Shown one piece after another: positions 1 through 13,796 of a stretch of 64,000 nucleotides of DNA. A program made the translations under genes and the position numbers. This DNA comes from Liolophura sinensis (taxonomy: Eukaryota; Mollusca; Polyplacophora; Chitonida; Chitonidae), in the NCBI RefSeq assembly GCF_032854445.1, contig NC_088302.1:2405523-2469522 (forward strand). The letters run 5' to 3'. Positions within the stretch are counted from its first letter, which is position 1. Each line of letters begins with the position of its first letter. The notes under the pieces are model-generated. The model searched no databases, was not told where the DNA came from, and saw only the letters and a list, made by a program, of their open reading frames with translations.

Positions 1-520
1 CAATGTTTTCCTAGCGTTCACTATGCGCGGTAGTAATAATATCTGTACACACCTGAAGCAGGATAAACATTCTTGTACATTCAGTTAAACATGAGATAAA
101 GAATATTATATATTCAGAAGTGAATCTTGGGCAAAGATTGGAAAGAGGTATGTGGTGGGCAGCAGGAACGATAAGTCTTACAGATTTTGCTGTGTCAAAA
201 ATCCAAACTTTCAGGTCCTAAACTCAAAACATAGCAATTAATTGGTAGTTTTATGAGTAAAAGTAGATAATCTGGATTTCCATAGCTATGCCGCGTGTTT
301 CCATGGTATTTGAGAAGAGTTTTAAATTGATATCTATTCAGACATGCAACCAAAGTTGGGAGGAAAATTTGGACACCCGTACTCTGGGTGCCAGGGCTGT
401 AACCAGGCTATAGGAACGCCCGGGCTAGGAGCACCTGCGCATTATCATTCCTTTACGATACATCAATAATAACACCTGGAATGATGTAGCGTTCGATTTA
501 GATTCTAATTAGTAAAATTA

Positions 521-558
521 CTAATTGATTGATTGATTGGCGTTTAACACCATGCTTA
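521..558 (-). mobile_element. Truncated SINE 3' tail fragment
   Basis: A TTGA-rich run followed by GGCGTTTAACACCATGCTT resembles the reverse complement of the 3' end of the SINE family seen intact elsewhere in this window (the GGTGTTTTACGCC motif at about 23998). Only about 38 bp remain, so the assignment is tentative. Confidence 0.4.
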
Positions 559-1350
559 GAAATCTAGTCAGGTGAAAATAGAACAAACCCTATTTCGTTT
601 GATTTGTACGTTACGACTAAAATCGCTTGGGGATTTATTTTGAAATCTGCCAATCGGTAAGACAAATCGGACATGTCAGTATAAGGCATATCTGATGACC
701 TGTACCCACCAATAAACATGATACAGTTTCCTATGATTCCGCAAAAATACCGCTCAAGCAATGGACCGAGTTAAATGTTTAGACTAGCGGCACCACCGGA
801 CAGGTGTTCCGAAGGTAAAATAAGCCGGATTCTAGCTAAGGTTCCTTCCCACAGCGTCCTTCTCCTATAGCAAGGAACTCAGTGAACTGCTCAAAGAAAG
901 CTATCTATATACATGTATGCCGGGTGAGAGTTCTTCGGAAACCAGTTGCTGGTGATCGGAAGCCAGTCTTTGATGTTGGCCGGTTCCTAAGCACTAACCC
1001 GTAAAGCGGAACCGACAGGAGTTAATTTGCTTGTCAAATTCTTGCTAAAAGGGTTGTTTCGATGTTGTGAATCTGGCCATTTTGTAAATAGTTAGCATAC
1101 CTTTCTACTAGAATGGGATACAATAACTTGGTTAAAAATTTCCCGAGCATTTAATGTTAAATATGAGCAGATTATTAATTCACCCACGGACAGGAACCTC
1201 TAGATAGGGTAAATGTACATAGCAAACCATTCAGAAAAAAGTATTTTCTTGCACATGTCAATGCATTAAAAGATGTGTTTTTAAAGCAGAATAGTGTTTT
1301 TGTGCTGATGTCGTGGTTGATAATAAATGTCTCACCAGGGCTTTCCATGG

Positions 1351-1370
1351 CACACACACACACACAGACA
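1351..1370. repeat. (CA)n microsatellite
   Basis: Eight CA dinucleotides are followed by GACA repeats. Confidence 0.9.
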
Positions 1371-2161
1371 GACATAATGTGTTCCATCAACATTGCGTTT
1401 TCCGTACACATGCGAAAGACAGATAAGGTAGCGCCTAGCTGTCTGAGGCTTATGTCGCTAACATATAGGCGCTTTAGTAATGTGATATAGAGTGTAAGCT
1501 ATATATAGATTTCGAGTATCTATTAAATCATGCAGATGAGACAACATATTAAGCTGTTAACCTGACACTTTCTCGTTACTTTTTTTGTATCAAGTTTAAT
1601 GACTGTTCTTCTTCGTTAAAATCATGCCGTTGAATTATTATGAAAAGGCGTTGTAAACTTGAATTTCAGGCACAGCAGGAACAGATTAAGGCCTATCACA
1701 GGTGTGGGATTTTATCTGATCTATATTTCATCTTACCCAAAAAGATCACTGATAAGTAAATTGGTACGTAAGGAAGCAAAGTAAATGCCCTCCGTGGAGA
1801 TTTATTCGTGCTGGAACTCTCAAAAGAAGAGGCGACAAAGGTGTCACGCCTCATTCATTTCCGGCAGACCGCCACGGGTGGTACCTGGTAATTTAGGCCA
1901 AGTTGATTGGGTGGTCCACAGCGTACAGTCTGCTTACATGATCTGTGGTCAGACTACATCACTAGTGGCAGTTAGTGATGCAAATGTCGAGATATTATGA
2001 TACACTGATTATCAATGACAAAGAAACATGCGCCTAACTTTATCTCGCTACACATTCATGTGTTTACTGGATTGTGTTTGCTTAATAACGATTTCTGGAA
2101 TCCTGCGTGTGATCTGGTCTGTATCGATAAATTGCCTGTAGTGCAGGATTATCGTACAGTT

Positions 2162-2190
2162 AAATGAATGAATGAATGAATGAATGAATG
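2162..2190. repeat. (TGAA)n microsatellite
   Basis: About seven uninterrupted tetranucleotide copies. Confidence 0.9.
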
Positions 2191-4383
2191 ATTACACATT
2201 ATCACCGCTTTCGCAATGTCCCAGCATGTCGTGGCAAATGATGCGGGTGAGAGTAACTTATATAAGTGGTGAGTTATGTATTCAGAAAAAGTTCATCGTG
2301 TATCACTAAAAGATTCATAGCTTATGTCGAGTAGGATAAAAATTACTTTGTTTATCACTGAGCTCCCCTTTCTCTGTGTCTTGTGTTTATGGCATGGGAT
2401 TGAGTACACCCATACAGTTCCTGGAATTCGCCTTGTATGTATGTCTCTATCAGGGCTGAATCGTTAGCAAAGCGTAATTGCTCTTTAATCAACTGTCTCA
2501 AATTCCTATTTACCAAAAGCTTTCATTTCTGAGTGGTTTAAATGTGCAAAGCGATGTGATCTGTAACATCAGCATGGCACATTCAGCGAAATGGCAATGT
2601 GTAGGTTTCTCATAGGTTGTAAGAAGCTGACCATCCCTGCGTCCACCTTTTGAAAGCCAATAATAAGTAGCTTTACTGAAAATAAATTCTAATATTGTTG
2701 TAGCCTGAAGCTTTTTTATTAATTTTTGTAACCGATATGTCAGCGAACATGTCCTGGAGCTGGATGATGCGTTATATTCTCCCGGGATAATGAGGCGAAC
2801 AGCAAGCCAAGATGATCGCTGTTATAAACCCAGCCGTAGGCAGTAGTTGTACAGTAGTTTTAAGCAGATTTCCCTATATCCACCGTGGTATCATCTGGGT
2901 GAATGCGAGCTAATCTCTCGTTATAGGCTTCCACTTAGCATTAAGTGAACAATCTACATTTTCACCATGGGATCGAACTGTAGTAATTTCGTTTGACCAT
3001 GCACACATTAAGAACCGCGTAGCTTTCACAGAGTTCCACTGTGCTCCAAAGGCTTTTCCGTGTGTTACAGGATGTTATTTTTTCCAAACACATTAACCCC
3101 ATTAACCAATTGGCTTAGCTCCTGTGAGAACATTAGGTGTACGTCTTTAACCAGAAGGCAGTCGCATGATAAATAGTGGGGACCATATTTTGCTTTACAT
3201 TTAATAACGAAGAGATGAACGATTCCCAAACTACGTTTGAAATGTTTCCTAAACGTAAAACCGTAAAAAGTGCAACGCTCTAAAAGGATTATAGGTCACT
3301 TTCACAATATTGGGTAACTTTTCTTTTTTTGGTAACCTTTTGAGGAAATGACAGTCTCTATCTAGGTTACAACAACGCGAGTTATCGTGGTTTACTTAAA
3401 ACGCTAAAAGTACTGAGTTTTGAATAAAAAAAGTACATTCAACGAGGTTGTGAGTATCCCTTATGCTGCATTTGTCTGAACATCTGGCTAAGTGTTTCTT
3501 GTTCCACGTGACTTTAGTTCAATAATTACAGTTCACTGTGAATACATATAGTGCATGACATGCACCTTAAGTAGTGAAGGTTCAACAACAATTCGAAATG
3601 CGGTGGTTCTGAGTACTTTTGTCAGACTGTATCTTATTGAGCACATTTGGTTAGGACCTTGTAACTGTTCTCTGGTGGGAAGTCATACTGGTTATGTTGT
3701 CTGACAAGATTCGATCAGTGATGAAAAGTGATGTTTTATGAGAGCGCAAGCTTAGCTGATGGCACTTTTATACCACGATAAACGCAGCTATAAATTATTG
3801 AAATTACGACTTGGAATCAAGCAGAGAGCTATCAACGAGGGCCTAACGTATTATACAGAAGACAGAGGTGTTCAGCGGGTACATGCGTATCGCCTGGTGC
3901 GTACACATGGGGGGAAAGTGTCATGCCATTTGGTCTACTGAACAACTCGCATGCTTCACCCATTACAGCAGCTGCCAACGGTGGGTTAACCCTGTAGCGA
4001 ATAAGTGAAAAACCATAGACAGTGGAGAATGTGTGTTGAATTAGTTCACAGCTTACATCTCTGGCGGCGTTGTAACACTGAATGTGTGAGAAGCAGAGAC
4101 AATACTGTGAGTGTGGAGAGTTCAAATCACTTAGCGAGGAGAGCGATCTGTCTTCTCCAACAAGCCGCCGCATCAGCTACATACTAGCTCCAGTAGCAAG
4201 CCAAAAAAGTTAATTTGCCATTTACATCAAGGCCACTATTTTTTGCCCAACAAATGAGGCTATATTACATGCGAACGTGCCTGAATGCACCCGCACACTA
4301 CGGAGCACGGGAATTGATGTACTGTGTCCTACCAAAGTCCTTTTTGTTCACACAAGCATGCATGTATGGCCGAAATATTGAGC

Positions 4384-4985
4384 TAGAAGACATTGTACAC
4401 GCTCTCAAGCATGTAAGACCCAGGGATTGACCTCAACCTCGTCCAAACAATCATGCATGCAGGGCATAGAGATTTACCCACCCGACATCGTCCAAACAAC
4501 CTTGCATCAGGACCTAGAGATTGACCTAACCCCCGTCCAAACAACCATGCATGCACGACCTCTGTATTGACCTAGCCGACATTGTTCACACAATCTTGCA
4601 TGCAGGACCTCTGTATTGACCTAGCCGACATTGTTCAAACATTCTTGCATGCAGGACCTCTGTATTGACCTAGCCGACATTGTTCACACAATCTTGCATG
4701 CAGAACATAGGGTTTGATCAAGCTGACATTGTCCGCACAAATAAGCATGGATGACAGAGATTGACCCAGCAAACATTGTCTAGGCAATCATGCACGCAGG
4801 ACCTTGGAATGGAACCAACCGACACCGTCCACACAATCATGCATGAAAGACATGACCTAAATGTAGCCGACACTGTCAACACAATCATGGGTGCATGGAC
4901 ATAGGGTTTGATCTAGCACTCGTCGAAACAATCATGCATGCAGGACCTAGGGACTGAACTGGCTGATACCATCCACACAATGGTG
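4384..4985. repeat. Minisatellite, ~49-bp unit, ~11-12 diverged copies
   Basis: Each unit has CATGCATGCAGGACCT, then ATTGACCTAGCCGACATTG, then a TCCACACAATC-like segment. Spacing between GTCCAAACA-type motifs is 46-52 bp. Copies are fairly diverged, so the array is probably old. There is no continuous frame. Confidence 0.85.
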
Positions 4986-6019
4986 TATACTGTTGTAATA
5001 TCAGCCATTCATTGTCATGATCGTGCATAGTATTTCTGTATTTAAAAGCATGACTGATTATTTTAAAGCGAATGTTCGAATTATGTTTAAACAATCGAGC
5101 AATGTGCAATCGCACATGTCAAAGGAAGTGTTTGTCATCTTATTGTGACAATATTGATTGCATTAAGTTTAAATGTATTACATGATCGTTTTAGTACATT
5201 TGAGTTTTGGTGGAAAGCTTTTATTAAAAGGAAATAAACCATAAATGTCCATCAACACATAAATCACGTGGGTTTCCTGGCTTTTAAGGAGAAGAATAAG
5301 CATGGCCCTTTATAGAACTAGCCAAACACCTCTATTTTTATTGATGTTTCCCATCGATAAATACTAATTATTAGTGTTCGCAATTTGTATTGCTGGCCAG
5401 GAGAGATGTGTGTTAGTTTCTTCATCGAGACTGAGTGTCATCTATACTAGAGAAAAGGGTGTGAACCCAGCCGTACTCCCCGGGGTCTAAAGTATAGGGT
5501 CCGGTCAGAACATTGGTTTGAGGGGGTGATGGGTCAATCGGGTGTGTACAGACAGATACGGTGTTAGGGAAATCTCAAAAGAAGTGGCAGCTTTTGTCAA
5601 TTTAGCTGTCATCGACGGGTTACGGTTCCCAAGCTCGTGTTACCGTGGCGTATATCCAAGGATGTTGAAACATTCATAGGGTACGACAGCTTGGGTGGCT
5701 GGTTAGTAGTTTGCTTCTGATATCTTTGTTGTGTTATATAGAGGGAGGGGGGAAAAGGTGAACGCGTAAAGGACTTCATCGACACCCCGTTATTATTTGC
5801 CCATTAACTGAGATACCAGCAATGAAACCAAAGTAAGCACTGATACTAGCGATGAAACCGAAGTAAGCACTGAAGTAAATCTTACCCACCGTCACCTATA
5901 TAGGATATAAACATGAAACCTTTATTGGTGTGTGTAAGTCAGAAATGGAATGTATATGAGGTGAAAATCGGTCACATAGCTATATATAAAATTTTTTTTT
6001 TATAGTATTGTCCCTTTCT
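4986..6019. other. Unassigned non-coding sequence
   Basis: No exon or RNA gene is supported. A 30-bp direct duplication (5812-5841 and 5842-5871) and a T-run before 6001 are the only structures seen. Confidence 0.55.
5812..5871. repeat. Two-copy 30-bp direct repeat
   Basis: Two adjacent 30-bp units share ATGAAACC and AAGTAAGCACT, with about three differences between them. Confidence 0.8.
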
Positions 6020-6749
6020 TCAGTCCTACTCGCTACCAACATTGCCTTCAGTCAGTGACGTGTAAAGAGCACAAGCTCTACACGTTGATATGTTGGAAGT
6101 TTATATTCTTGCAAGGGAAACTAAGTTAGAACACTTTTTCTAATTTATAATGTTAAAAAACAATGACATGCCGGAATTGGGCGGTGTTCAACATGTTTTG
6201 ACGGTGGGTGACACCAGTTACCTAAACCGCTGTTGACTTAATTGTGAACCGTTTTTACTGACACTGCTATGTTTGAAAAATGTTTACACGTTTTAGTATA
6301 ATATAACTTTAATAAATAAATTTTATTTTATCTCTTGTTGTATATGATCTCAGGGCAGTATAGATTTAGAAATGGATGTTAGTGAGTGCTTGGGGTTTAA
6401 CGTCGTTAGAAATGGATGTTAGGAAATTAATGCGATGTAGCCTGTTCGCAGACAGTGGTGTAGGCTGTGTTACTGCGTGGAGTTTGTTCTAACCGCTTGT
6501 TGGTGCAGCCATTGTATTACTCTCCACGGCCATTGTCCAGCATGCAACTTGCTTTGAATAATTATGACGTCATCCGAGGCAATGAGTTCTTGGTGTCGAA
6601 ACTAAGCTTATGCAGTTCAACATAATGAATTCGAAAAGTATTCTAACTGTATTTTTAAAAATAATATGGACGTTAAGCATATCAATGTGTAGAGCTTGTG
6701 TTGTTACGTGTCACTGACTATGGACAATTTTGGTATCGAGTATGACTGA
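6020..6749. mobile_element. MITE-like or foldback element with long terminal inverted repeats
   Basis: The left arm (about 6020-6160) reads as an inverted, diverged copy of the right arm (about 6615-6749). The outer ends pair TCAGTC with GACTGA. Inside them, GTCAGTGAC, CACAAGCTCTACAC, TTGATATG and a GTTAGAA..CTTTT..ATGTT run recur in inverted order. The total is about 730 bp with a unique core of about 450 bp and no ORF. Non-autonomous DNA transposons and foldback elements have this architecture. I see no clear target-site duplication, so the exact ends and superfamily are unknown. The left arm also folds on itself at about 6057-6085. Confidence 0.6.
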
Positions 6750-9700
6750 TTTTTACAGATAACTGAATATAGGCGACTCGCGAAAAGAAATAGACAATAG
6801 CTAAGCATATTTAGTGCCATTTTTTGCAAGGAATAGCCACATATGTATGTAGTTGTTCAGAATTGTAAAAATCCAAAATACAAATTCCACCACATCATGG
6901 TCTCTCAATTTGACGCGCCTGTCTGGCAAGTGTAAAAGGACAGTTTTCATTTCACATAACTACAAATTTAGAATGAGCTGTCTTGGAATTGAACTCGGAT
7001 GTGCTTTGGATCCGAATGCCGTCAGTGGTTTGGTCATATTCTCCTCATAACTCATACGCCCAGTACCTTTTAGATTTCAGGACGTGCTGGCAATTTGCCA
7101 TGTTCCGTACAACTCCCTTGGGTTGAGCACTTTCTCAGACTCGCTTTCAATAACAGACTATGTCTTCTTGTTAAACATGAGTTGACATACAGCGATAACC
7201 TCTTCCCATCCTGTTTTACTATCACCCTTCACGGGTGAAAGGTTGAGTTTACCCCCCAGACAAATGGATAAATAGCATAAAAAACAAATCAAAGTTGAGA
7301 CACATCTGTTAAGACAATTTCGTTGCTTTGTAATGCCCCTTTTGAGCCTGTACACAGTTTAATGTCCCTCCGATGAATCGTTAACGGTTGCTATATATTA
7401 TATGTTTATAAGAACGTTTGTCTACTGACACAGCGAGATGTTTTCACCTGTCTAAAAGGAAAAAAGCAAAAATAAAAATAAAAACCCAAAACCTTATGAG
7501 TTCAAAACTGAGAAAGGTTTGCTGATCTTATAGGATTAACACTTTTAAAAGTGACGATAGCATTGCAAGAGGAAAATAATACAGTTAATCGGTTGAGCCA
7601 ATGTGGCATACAGACCACTGTACAATGGTGTACCTATATCGTCGCGCAGTGGCGGCTTGTGACCAAGACGAATTGACCGTGTTTCGTTTTCATACAAGGG
7701 TAATACAGTACCAAGGCGCGAATTACTAAAGGCTCGAGTTCCCAAAAGTGCGAGTAGTTAAAGGCGGGAAACATTCCCTTTTAAACGTCTTTATTCAAAT
7801 CGCTCTCACTCCAGTGTCCTTAATCTGACAGGGACTGGAGCACACTGATTGGCAAATATGGGTATAATTTTCGGGAGCTCTGGCGATCTGTGGTCCTAAC
7901 TCCATCTAATTTCGCTTAACCCAGCTCCAGGTGCAATATAAGATGATGTCTTCTCTGTATTATTGGTGTTGTCTGCCTGTATCTTACATGTTATAAAGCT
8001 TTATTTACTACTTCGTGGTGTTTGAGTGATATACGGATGTTGGACTTGACTTTTAGACGATATAAGTATGTATAGATATGTTTTATGCTGTCTGTCAACA
8101 TGAAGCGAGAGAGCGACATCGTAAAGACGAGGAAACATCATTTACACTGACTTAAAGTCAAAATCAACTTCACAGCAACCCAAGTTTTATTCACAACAAG
8201 TGGCAGGAAACAAACAGAAACACATTCTTGACACCAACCTTCCCCTACTTACACTATGGAAATAGGCTGTCCGAAATTTGGCGTTGGCCATTTTAATTTC
8301 TCTCTTGCTTTATTGATTTGTCCTTTTTGCCCTGAACAGTATAAGCTCAGGTTTGTGCTGGAATCAGATACAGTGTTTTCATTGGCTAGCAGGCTGGTGC
8401 TGTGTAGTTTTCATGTTAATGAATCCTTGCAGAAATCTCTGTGATGTGTGCACACATGTACGGGTTACTATTCGTCCACAATGTGTCTCCACCTAGTGCT
8501 AAACACATGACTATGTTTTCATATAATCCACTGTAATTACTCGCAGAATTTCTCTCGTTTTACCAGATAAGCTTTATCGTGGATTCCAGACGCGCTGGAT
8601 TACAGAACTACGCAACGATTAGCACAGCTTTGTGAAAACACATCCGGGCGTAAACAGAATACTGAGATGCTGGTAAAGCGTCGTAACTTTTAATTTTGCC
8701 ATTGCACTGCACATCTGCCAAGCCCTGATTCAAACCAATTTTAATGAAGTTGGACATAGTGGTTCAAAAGATTTTCTTTCAAGGCTTGGATCGCGTCCAA
8801 CTTGCTGGAGGCACCCAGAGGTATTAGTATACAAACGAGCACGTAATAGTCGTAGAGGCCTCCGCCACACGTTGATTCTGTAACGATATACTCTCAGCTA
8901 ATGAAGATGCACTAATCAAATAACTGTCATCCTTTGGTTTCATTGCATCATCTTTGCAAGGCAAGATAATACGCTGAAGGTGAAATAAATGTCACGGTCG
9001 CAATAAAACCAGGTTTATAGCATGCCTTTACGGTAAATGTTTTCACTAGATGCCTTTCGCCGCTGTTTTATGACTACATCTATTCATTAAGATATCTAAC
9101 TGCGCAACTGCAGCTCATACTCTGTTTTCCTCCCCTGTCACTTTTTCTGTCATTTACCCAATATAAGCCCTGGCAAAGTGGAGAATTTACGTGCAAATGA
9201 GGGTTTAATATCAAAATACTTCTCAAGCAGGCTCTTTAAAATGCACGCATTCCGAATTTATCTGGCACTTCAGTGCCATTATTTAGCAAGAGAAGTTGTA
9301 AGGTTCTATTGACGTCTTATTATGTGGGACTGCCCAATTGTTTTGTTGTGCTTCATATATGATGAAAAATCTCAAAAAGGTCTTTAACACTGTACGACGA
9401 AAGATACGTGAATAGTGCATATCAACCCTTTTACTTTATCTGCGACTTGCCACAGCAAATCATACTGGTTCAAAAGTGAGACAACGTCCATGAGTACTGG
9501 AAGGACTAGGTCACTTGCACGTTACGTAGAAATAATTCGCTTTTGCGAGTTTTCTTCTTACAAGTAGTTTACTGGTGCTGGACACCGTCTGTTTTGTGAT
9601 GGACCGGCCCATGGTAGCACGTCTCATGTAGACATCAGACTTCACACGGTATATTTACATGAAGCGAAAATCTGAACTTATCTGAACTAATGTATACATA

Positions 9701-12700
9701 CTATTGTCCGAACTGTATGTAAATGAAAACAAAAACCACTTCGGCACGTGTTGAGCAGGAGCTAGGTCTTGTTCAGATTGTTCCGCATCCGGAACTGTCA
9801 TTGACATTCGTACGTGTATATGCACTGAAGGTCACTATATAGCTAAAGGTTGCATAATAGGTTAAACTGTTGTTGTTTACGGGATTGACAGTGCTTCTGG
9901 ATCCTGGTGGATTGCCCAAGCTCCGCGTGTGAGTATAGGCCCTAAGTCAGCTAGTACACAGTTTGATGATATTCTTGCTTTTACATTTTTTCCACGATGT
10001 TATTGGCCTGATAGTGACCTTGGGGTCAATGTTATTTGTACAATTTTATTGTTCATCTATTTGCTATTAGACCGATACGGTTTAAAGTCTGTGCATTTTT
10101 TTAACAAAATGAGCTGCAAGCACGGCATTAGTTGCGCAATATGCGAACTTAACGTATGAAGTCATATTTTTGCCAGTGAAGATTTTAAACGTATTGTTTC
10201 TTCACTGCTATCGGCCGGCATCATGTTATTGCAGATATATCTAATTGCAATATGGCTCATTCATCTATAAAATCCATCTGTATACCTGGTCCCATTTAAC
10301 TATTTACGTTCCCGTCATCATTCATGTATATAACATAAAAGCTAGGTAATCTGGAAGCGTCAGTAAGCTGCCTGTGCACAAGCAAAATATTTTTTCAAAA
10401 ATATATAAAGGCAAATGAGCACAACTGTTCATTCATTCTGCACTGCATACGAAAAAGGATATATAAATGTTTATAAATTTGTAAATAATTTAGCATTCAG
10501 CTGTTGTATTATGAGAACAGTAGTGCTCACTAACTCAGTACGGTGGTTATTCTGTCAGCCTGGTGTGTTATATCCCAAAGTCTGTGGGGTATTCCCGTAA
10601 CAGCTGTGGTTCTTTATCAAGCCCATGTACAGCGTTATCGGAATCAACCATGCCGTCCAGGATGCTGAGGTTTGAGGGGTATTATGTGAAGCTCCCACAG
10701 ATTCGACTCCATCCGTGTTTAGTTACGAGTAACGTGTGACTTGGTTCCACTGCCATTAAACTTACACTTTAATGGAGCCTCGAATTAGCCTGTGTTAAGA
10801 TTGTCCCCATGGTTTATCGCGAGCATAAGCTGTTCAACGGGTCGTGTTTCGGACGGCTTAAACGGAGAGGTCCGCTTCTCAAATCAAGGGAAACTGGAGA
10901 ACAATTAGGCATGGCGTTGATCAAAGGTTAGGTACTTGAACTATTTCATTAGAGAACAAGTTAGAGCAGTCAATATAATTATCAAATCTTAGAGCGTATA
11001 GTGTGTCCAGTGTAGCGAACAACGCCCTTAGTAATGGCCTGCTGAGTACACTTAACATCAATACAAGTTGGACACAGAACCAACGTGAGTAGAACAGTCG
11101 ACGCTCAGAAGGGTATATGGAGAAGTTCTGAAACTAACATTAATACCATGTACTGCGTGCTTTCTATATTACAGTTAGTCATCTGCATAATTAGAAACCA
11201 GGTAGGAATACAACAGGGGTAAGCAACAAAAGCCTGATTTATTGTAACGGAATCTGTTGGAGAAGTAACATCCCTTCAGATACACAGTCAGCTGAAAAAA
11301 AAAACCCGTCTGATCAACTTCGTTTTAAATTTCAAAGTAGCCTGTACCTAAATCATGATATTACTGACCCACTCGGATACTCTGGTTCGGTTGTTCAACA
11401 GTGTATTAAACGTTAAATCAAACTTATATCTTGATATCGTAATAAAGAAAACTTGCAGGACGTAAGTCCAGAATGAAGTCAGTACCCAGCTTAACTGCTA
11501 ATGCAATTTGCACAACATGACCATAGATTATGTAAATCTTTGCTACACATGTTTTTGGTAGAGAATGTTCGATAACGTAACGGGATATTTGTGTTACGTT
11601 GAATACTGTTCAGGTTAATTTTTGGGGTTTATATGCCGGAATGAATCCTCTTTGATAAGTTAACATTACATAACGAATGAGGGATTTAATAACGGCCACT
11701 TACATCGGCCTACAAGTTAACAGTCCTTTACGATTAGAAACAGTGATAGAGGTAAATAAACAACACAAACAAAACCACTATGCTTTCCGGCCTGGTGCTC
11801 CGCTGATCCGTGTATTCGCTAATTTGTGTCGAGAAGAACACTGCTTTTCTACACGGCATCTTCAGTAACCCAGCTCATAGAAAGCAGAATTCTAACAACC
11901 AATGGTCTCTAATTTTCTCAACACAAAAGATATTCTTCCAGCTGGCATGCCTCTGTAAATCTCATTGTGCGGTTGACCGAAACCATTGCAGTTGACGTTT
12001 GATTTTTATCTGGGAATGTACGGCGTGGGGAGTACACCAAGCGATTGAATGTGAGCTACTGGATATAGCGTGTTGACTTTTTTACAAGCTTAACCCGTCC
12101 AAAGGGGATTTGAGTCGAGCAAGCGAGCCCTTTGGTAAGTGGTAAATCTCTCTGACGTTATGATGTATTCATTCACTTTCTTTGACTTAACCTGTCGTCG
12201 TGATTAGCTTTAAGTCTTGAGGTGTAACAGGGGGCAAACGAACAATAGATGGTCTTAACTAGAGTGACGTGGAGAGTATTCTGTCGGACAGCCAGACAAC
12301 TGAAGACATTGCGCATCCGTCTCTGATCTTATTGTCTCTTTTTAAAAGGCCAGGTCTTTATTAACTAGCGGTGCTTAAGCACCTGTCACACGGATATTAA
12401 TGGACAATAATCATTCCTACAAAGAGATGGACCACGCTGTTGTGTCTGACGTTAGATTTTTACACCTCCGCCAGATTACGTTTCGTCGTCTTAACAAAGA
12501 ATCGTTAAAACCTAGCAGTCTAAGAACGACTGTTTATTATCGGCATTCCAGTGGCACGAGCTATATACAAAAGCTTACAAATATAATTAAACTGTTTTGC
12601 GATGGATCAACGTTTGTACCATCAAGTTCTTGAGACTAATGTATAGCTGACTCCATCGCCATGGTTTATTTATCGGACGGTACGTAGGGCCCCAGCGTGA

Positions 12701-13796
12701 AGCCGACACCCCACCCCACGCAATTTGTAACATGACACCTCTAATATCATCAGATATCGCCAATTTTCAGAGAGCAAATGAATGGATTTTTGTAGATTAG
12801 ATGAGGCATACGTCAGAGAAGTGGCTTGAGACATATACACACATTGCTTGACTTATTTCTCCACTTCACGTCCAGTTATGTGGAAATGCGCTCAGAGATG
12901 ATGTGTGTTTGTCAATATACTTAATACTAGACTTCCGCGCATAACGAGGTAAACAAATTCAAGATATAAGCTCAGCAGTCGAGTCCGATTTCAAAACACT
13001 GACTCTCTTTTGGTTGGTTGGACTCGAGACAAATTGAATTTGCTAGCTATCCGCTCAAGTTGGTCTAATTTCTTCCTCGTCATCTGCCGTAGTATATTCT
13101 GAAATCACACAGGCCTTGATGTACATTTAAACTATATACACACATGCAAACGTTACGATGTAACAGTAGTGCCGATACCTTGCATGTGAATAGACCTCTG
13201 CGTATATAAGGGATATGTATACTTGGTATAGGAGTACACAGGGTTTATTCCATTACAAGTGTACAGGAGAATAAACACTCTCTTTATGTACACATACAGA
13301 GTCAAATAGCGGTTTTTTCACTCTAAGTAGAAAAGAAAACAACTCTTCCTCCCACACGTCATATATTAGACGTTTTGTAACAATATCTCTGTACTCGATG
13401 TTTTGTTTTAAAATAAATAGGTACATTTGTAATAAATATGCGGTTTAGTTTGGCCACATGGCGTTAGATCGTGCTCTGCAAGCATTCCTCACATGTCAGC
13501 CTGTCAACAACTATTTTAAATGCTTTAGAAAAACATTTTTCATGACGGCGTTTGAAGGTGAAGCGACATGCCTTTGCGTGCATCTTAAAATCACCACTGA
13601 TTTAACCCGATACGGCAGTTCAAACCTCCCACGTATGAAAAAGAATCAGCTTATGTCTGCAGCTGGGGTATCTGTATCTGTAAAACGTATTTGTTGTGTC
13701 GATTTCGGTGCATTTGAGGGTCACCTCACACAGTGAATATGGCTTGTACATGCACATACCTTAGAAGATAAAGCTCCATGTCGTCGCGTGTGATGT
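6750..13796. other. Unassigned non-coding sequence
   Basis: Seven kilobases of AT-rich sequence with no tandem array, no SINE I can recognise, and no open frame longer than 92 codons (13458-13736, not recognised and without a donor site). A short CTCCAGT..ACTGGAG hairpin sits at about 7811-7845. This is the longest array-free stretch in the window and may be the 5' flank of the gene proposed to start near 16.6 kb. Confidence 0.5.

Larger units (their letters stand above)
1..4380. other. Unassigned AT-rich non-coding sequence
   Basis: No exon with supporting splice sites, no RNA gene and no tandem array is visible. Contents are a SINE-tail-like fragment near 521-558, a short perfect hairpin at about 507-526, a CA run at 1351-1366 and a TGAA run at 2162-2190. 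The longest open frame (3832-4173, - strand) has no recognisable motif and is of a length expected by chance. Confidence 0.6.

Noticed and set aside
3920-3943. VMPFGLLN on the + strand, resembling the conserved MPFGL-N motif of Ty3/gypsy reverse transcriptases.
   Set aside because: Only about eight residues match. The flanking translation does not follow the family and there is no catalytic motif nearby. It may be a chance hit or an extremely decayed relic.
6377-6415. GTGAGTGCTTGGGGTTTAACG, similar to the start of another molluscan repeat I recall.
   Set aside because: Only about 25 bp match and it lies inside the TIR element. It is too short to assign.
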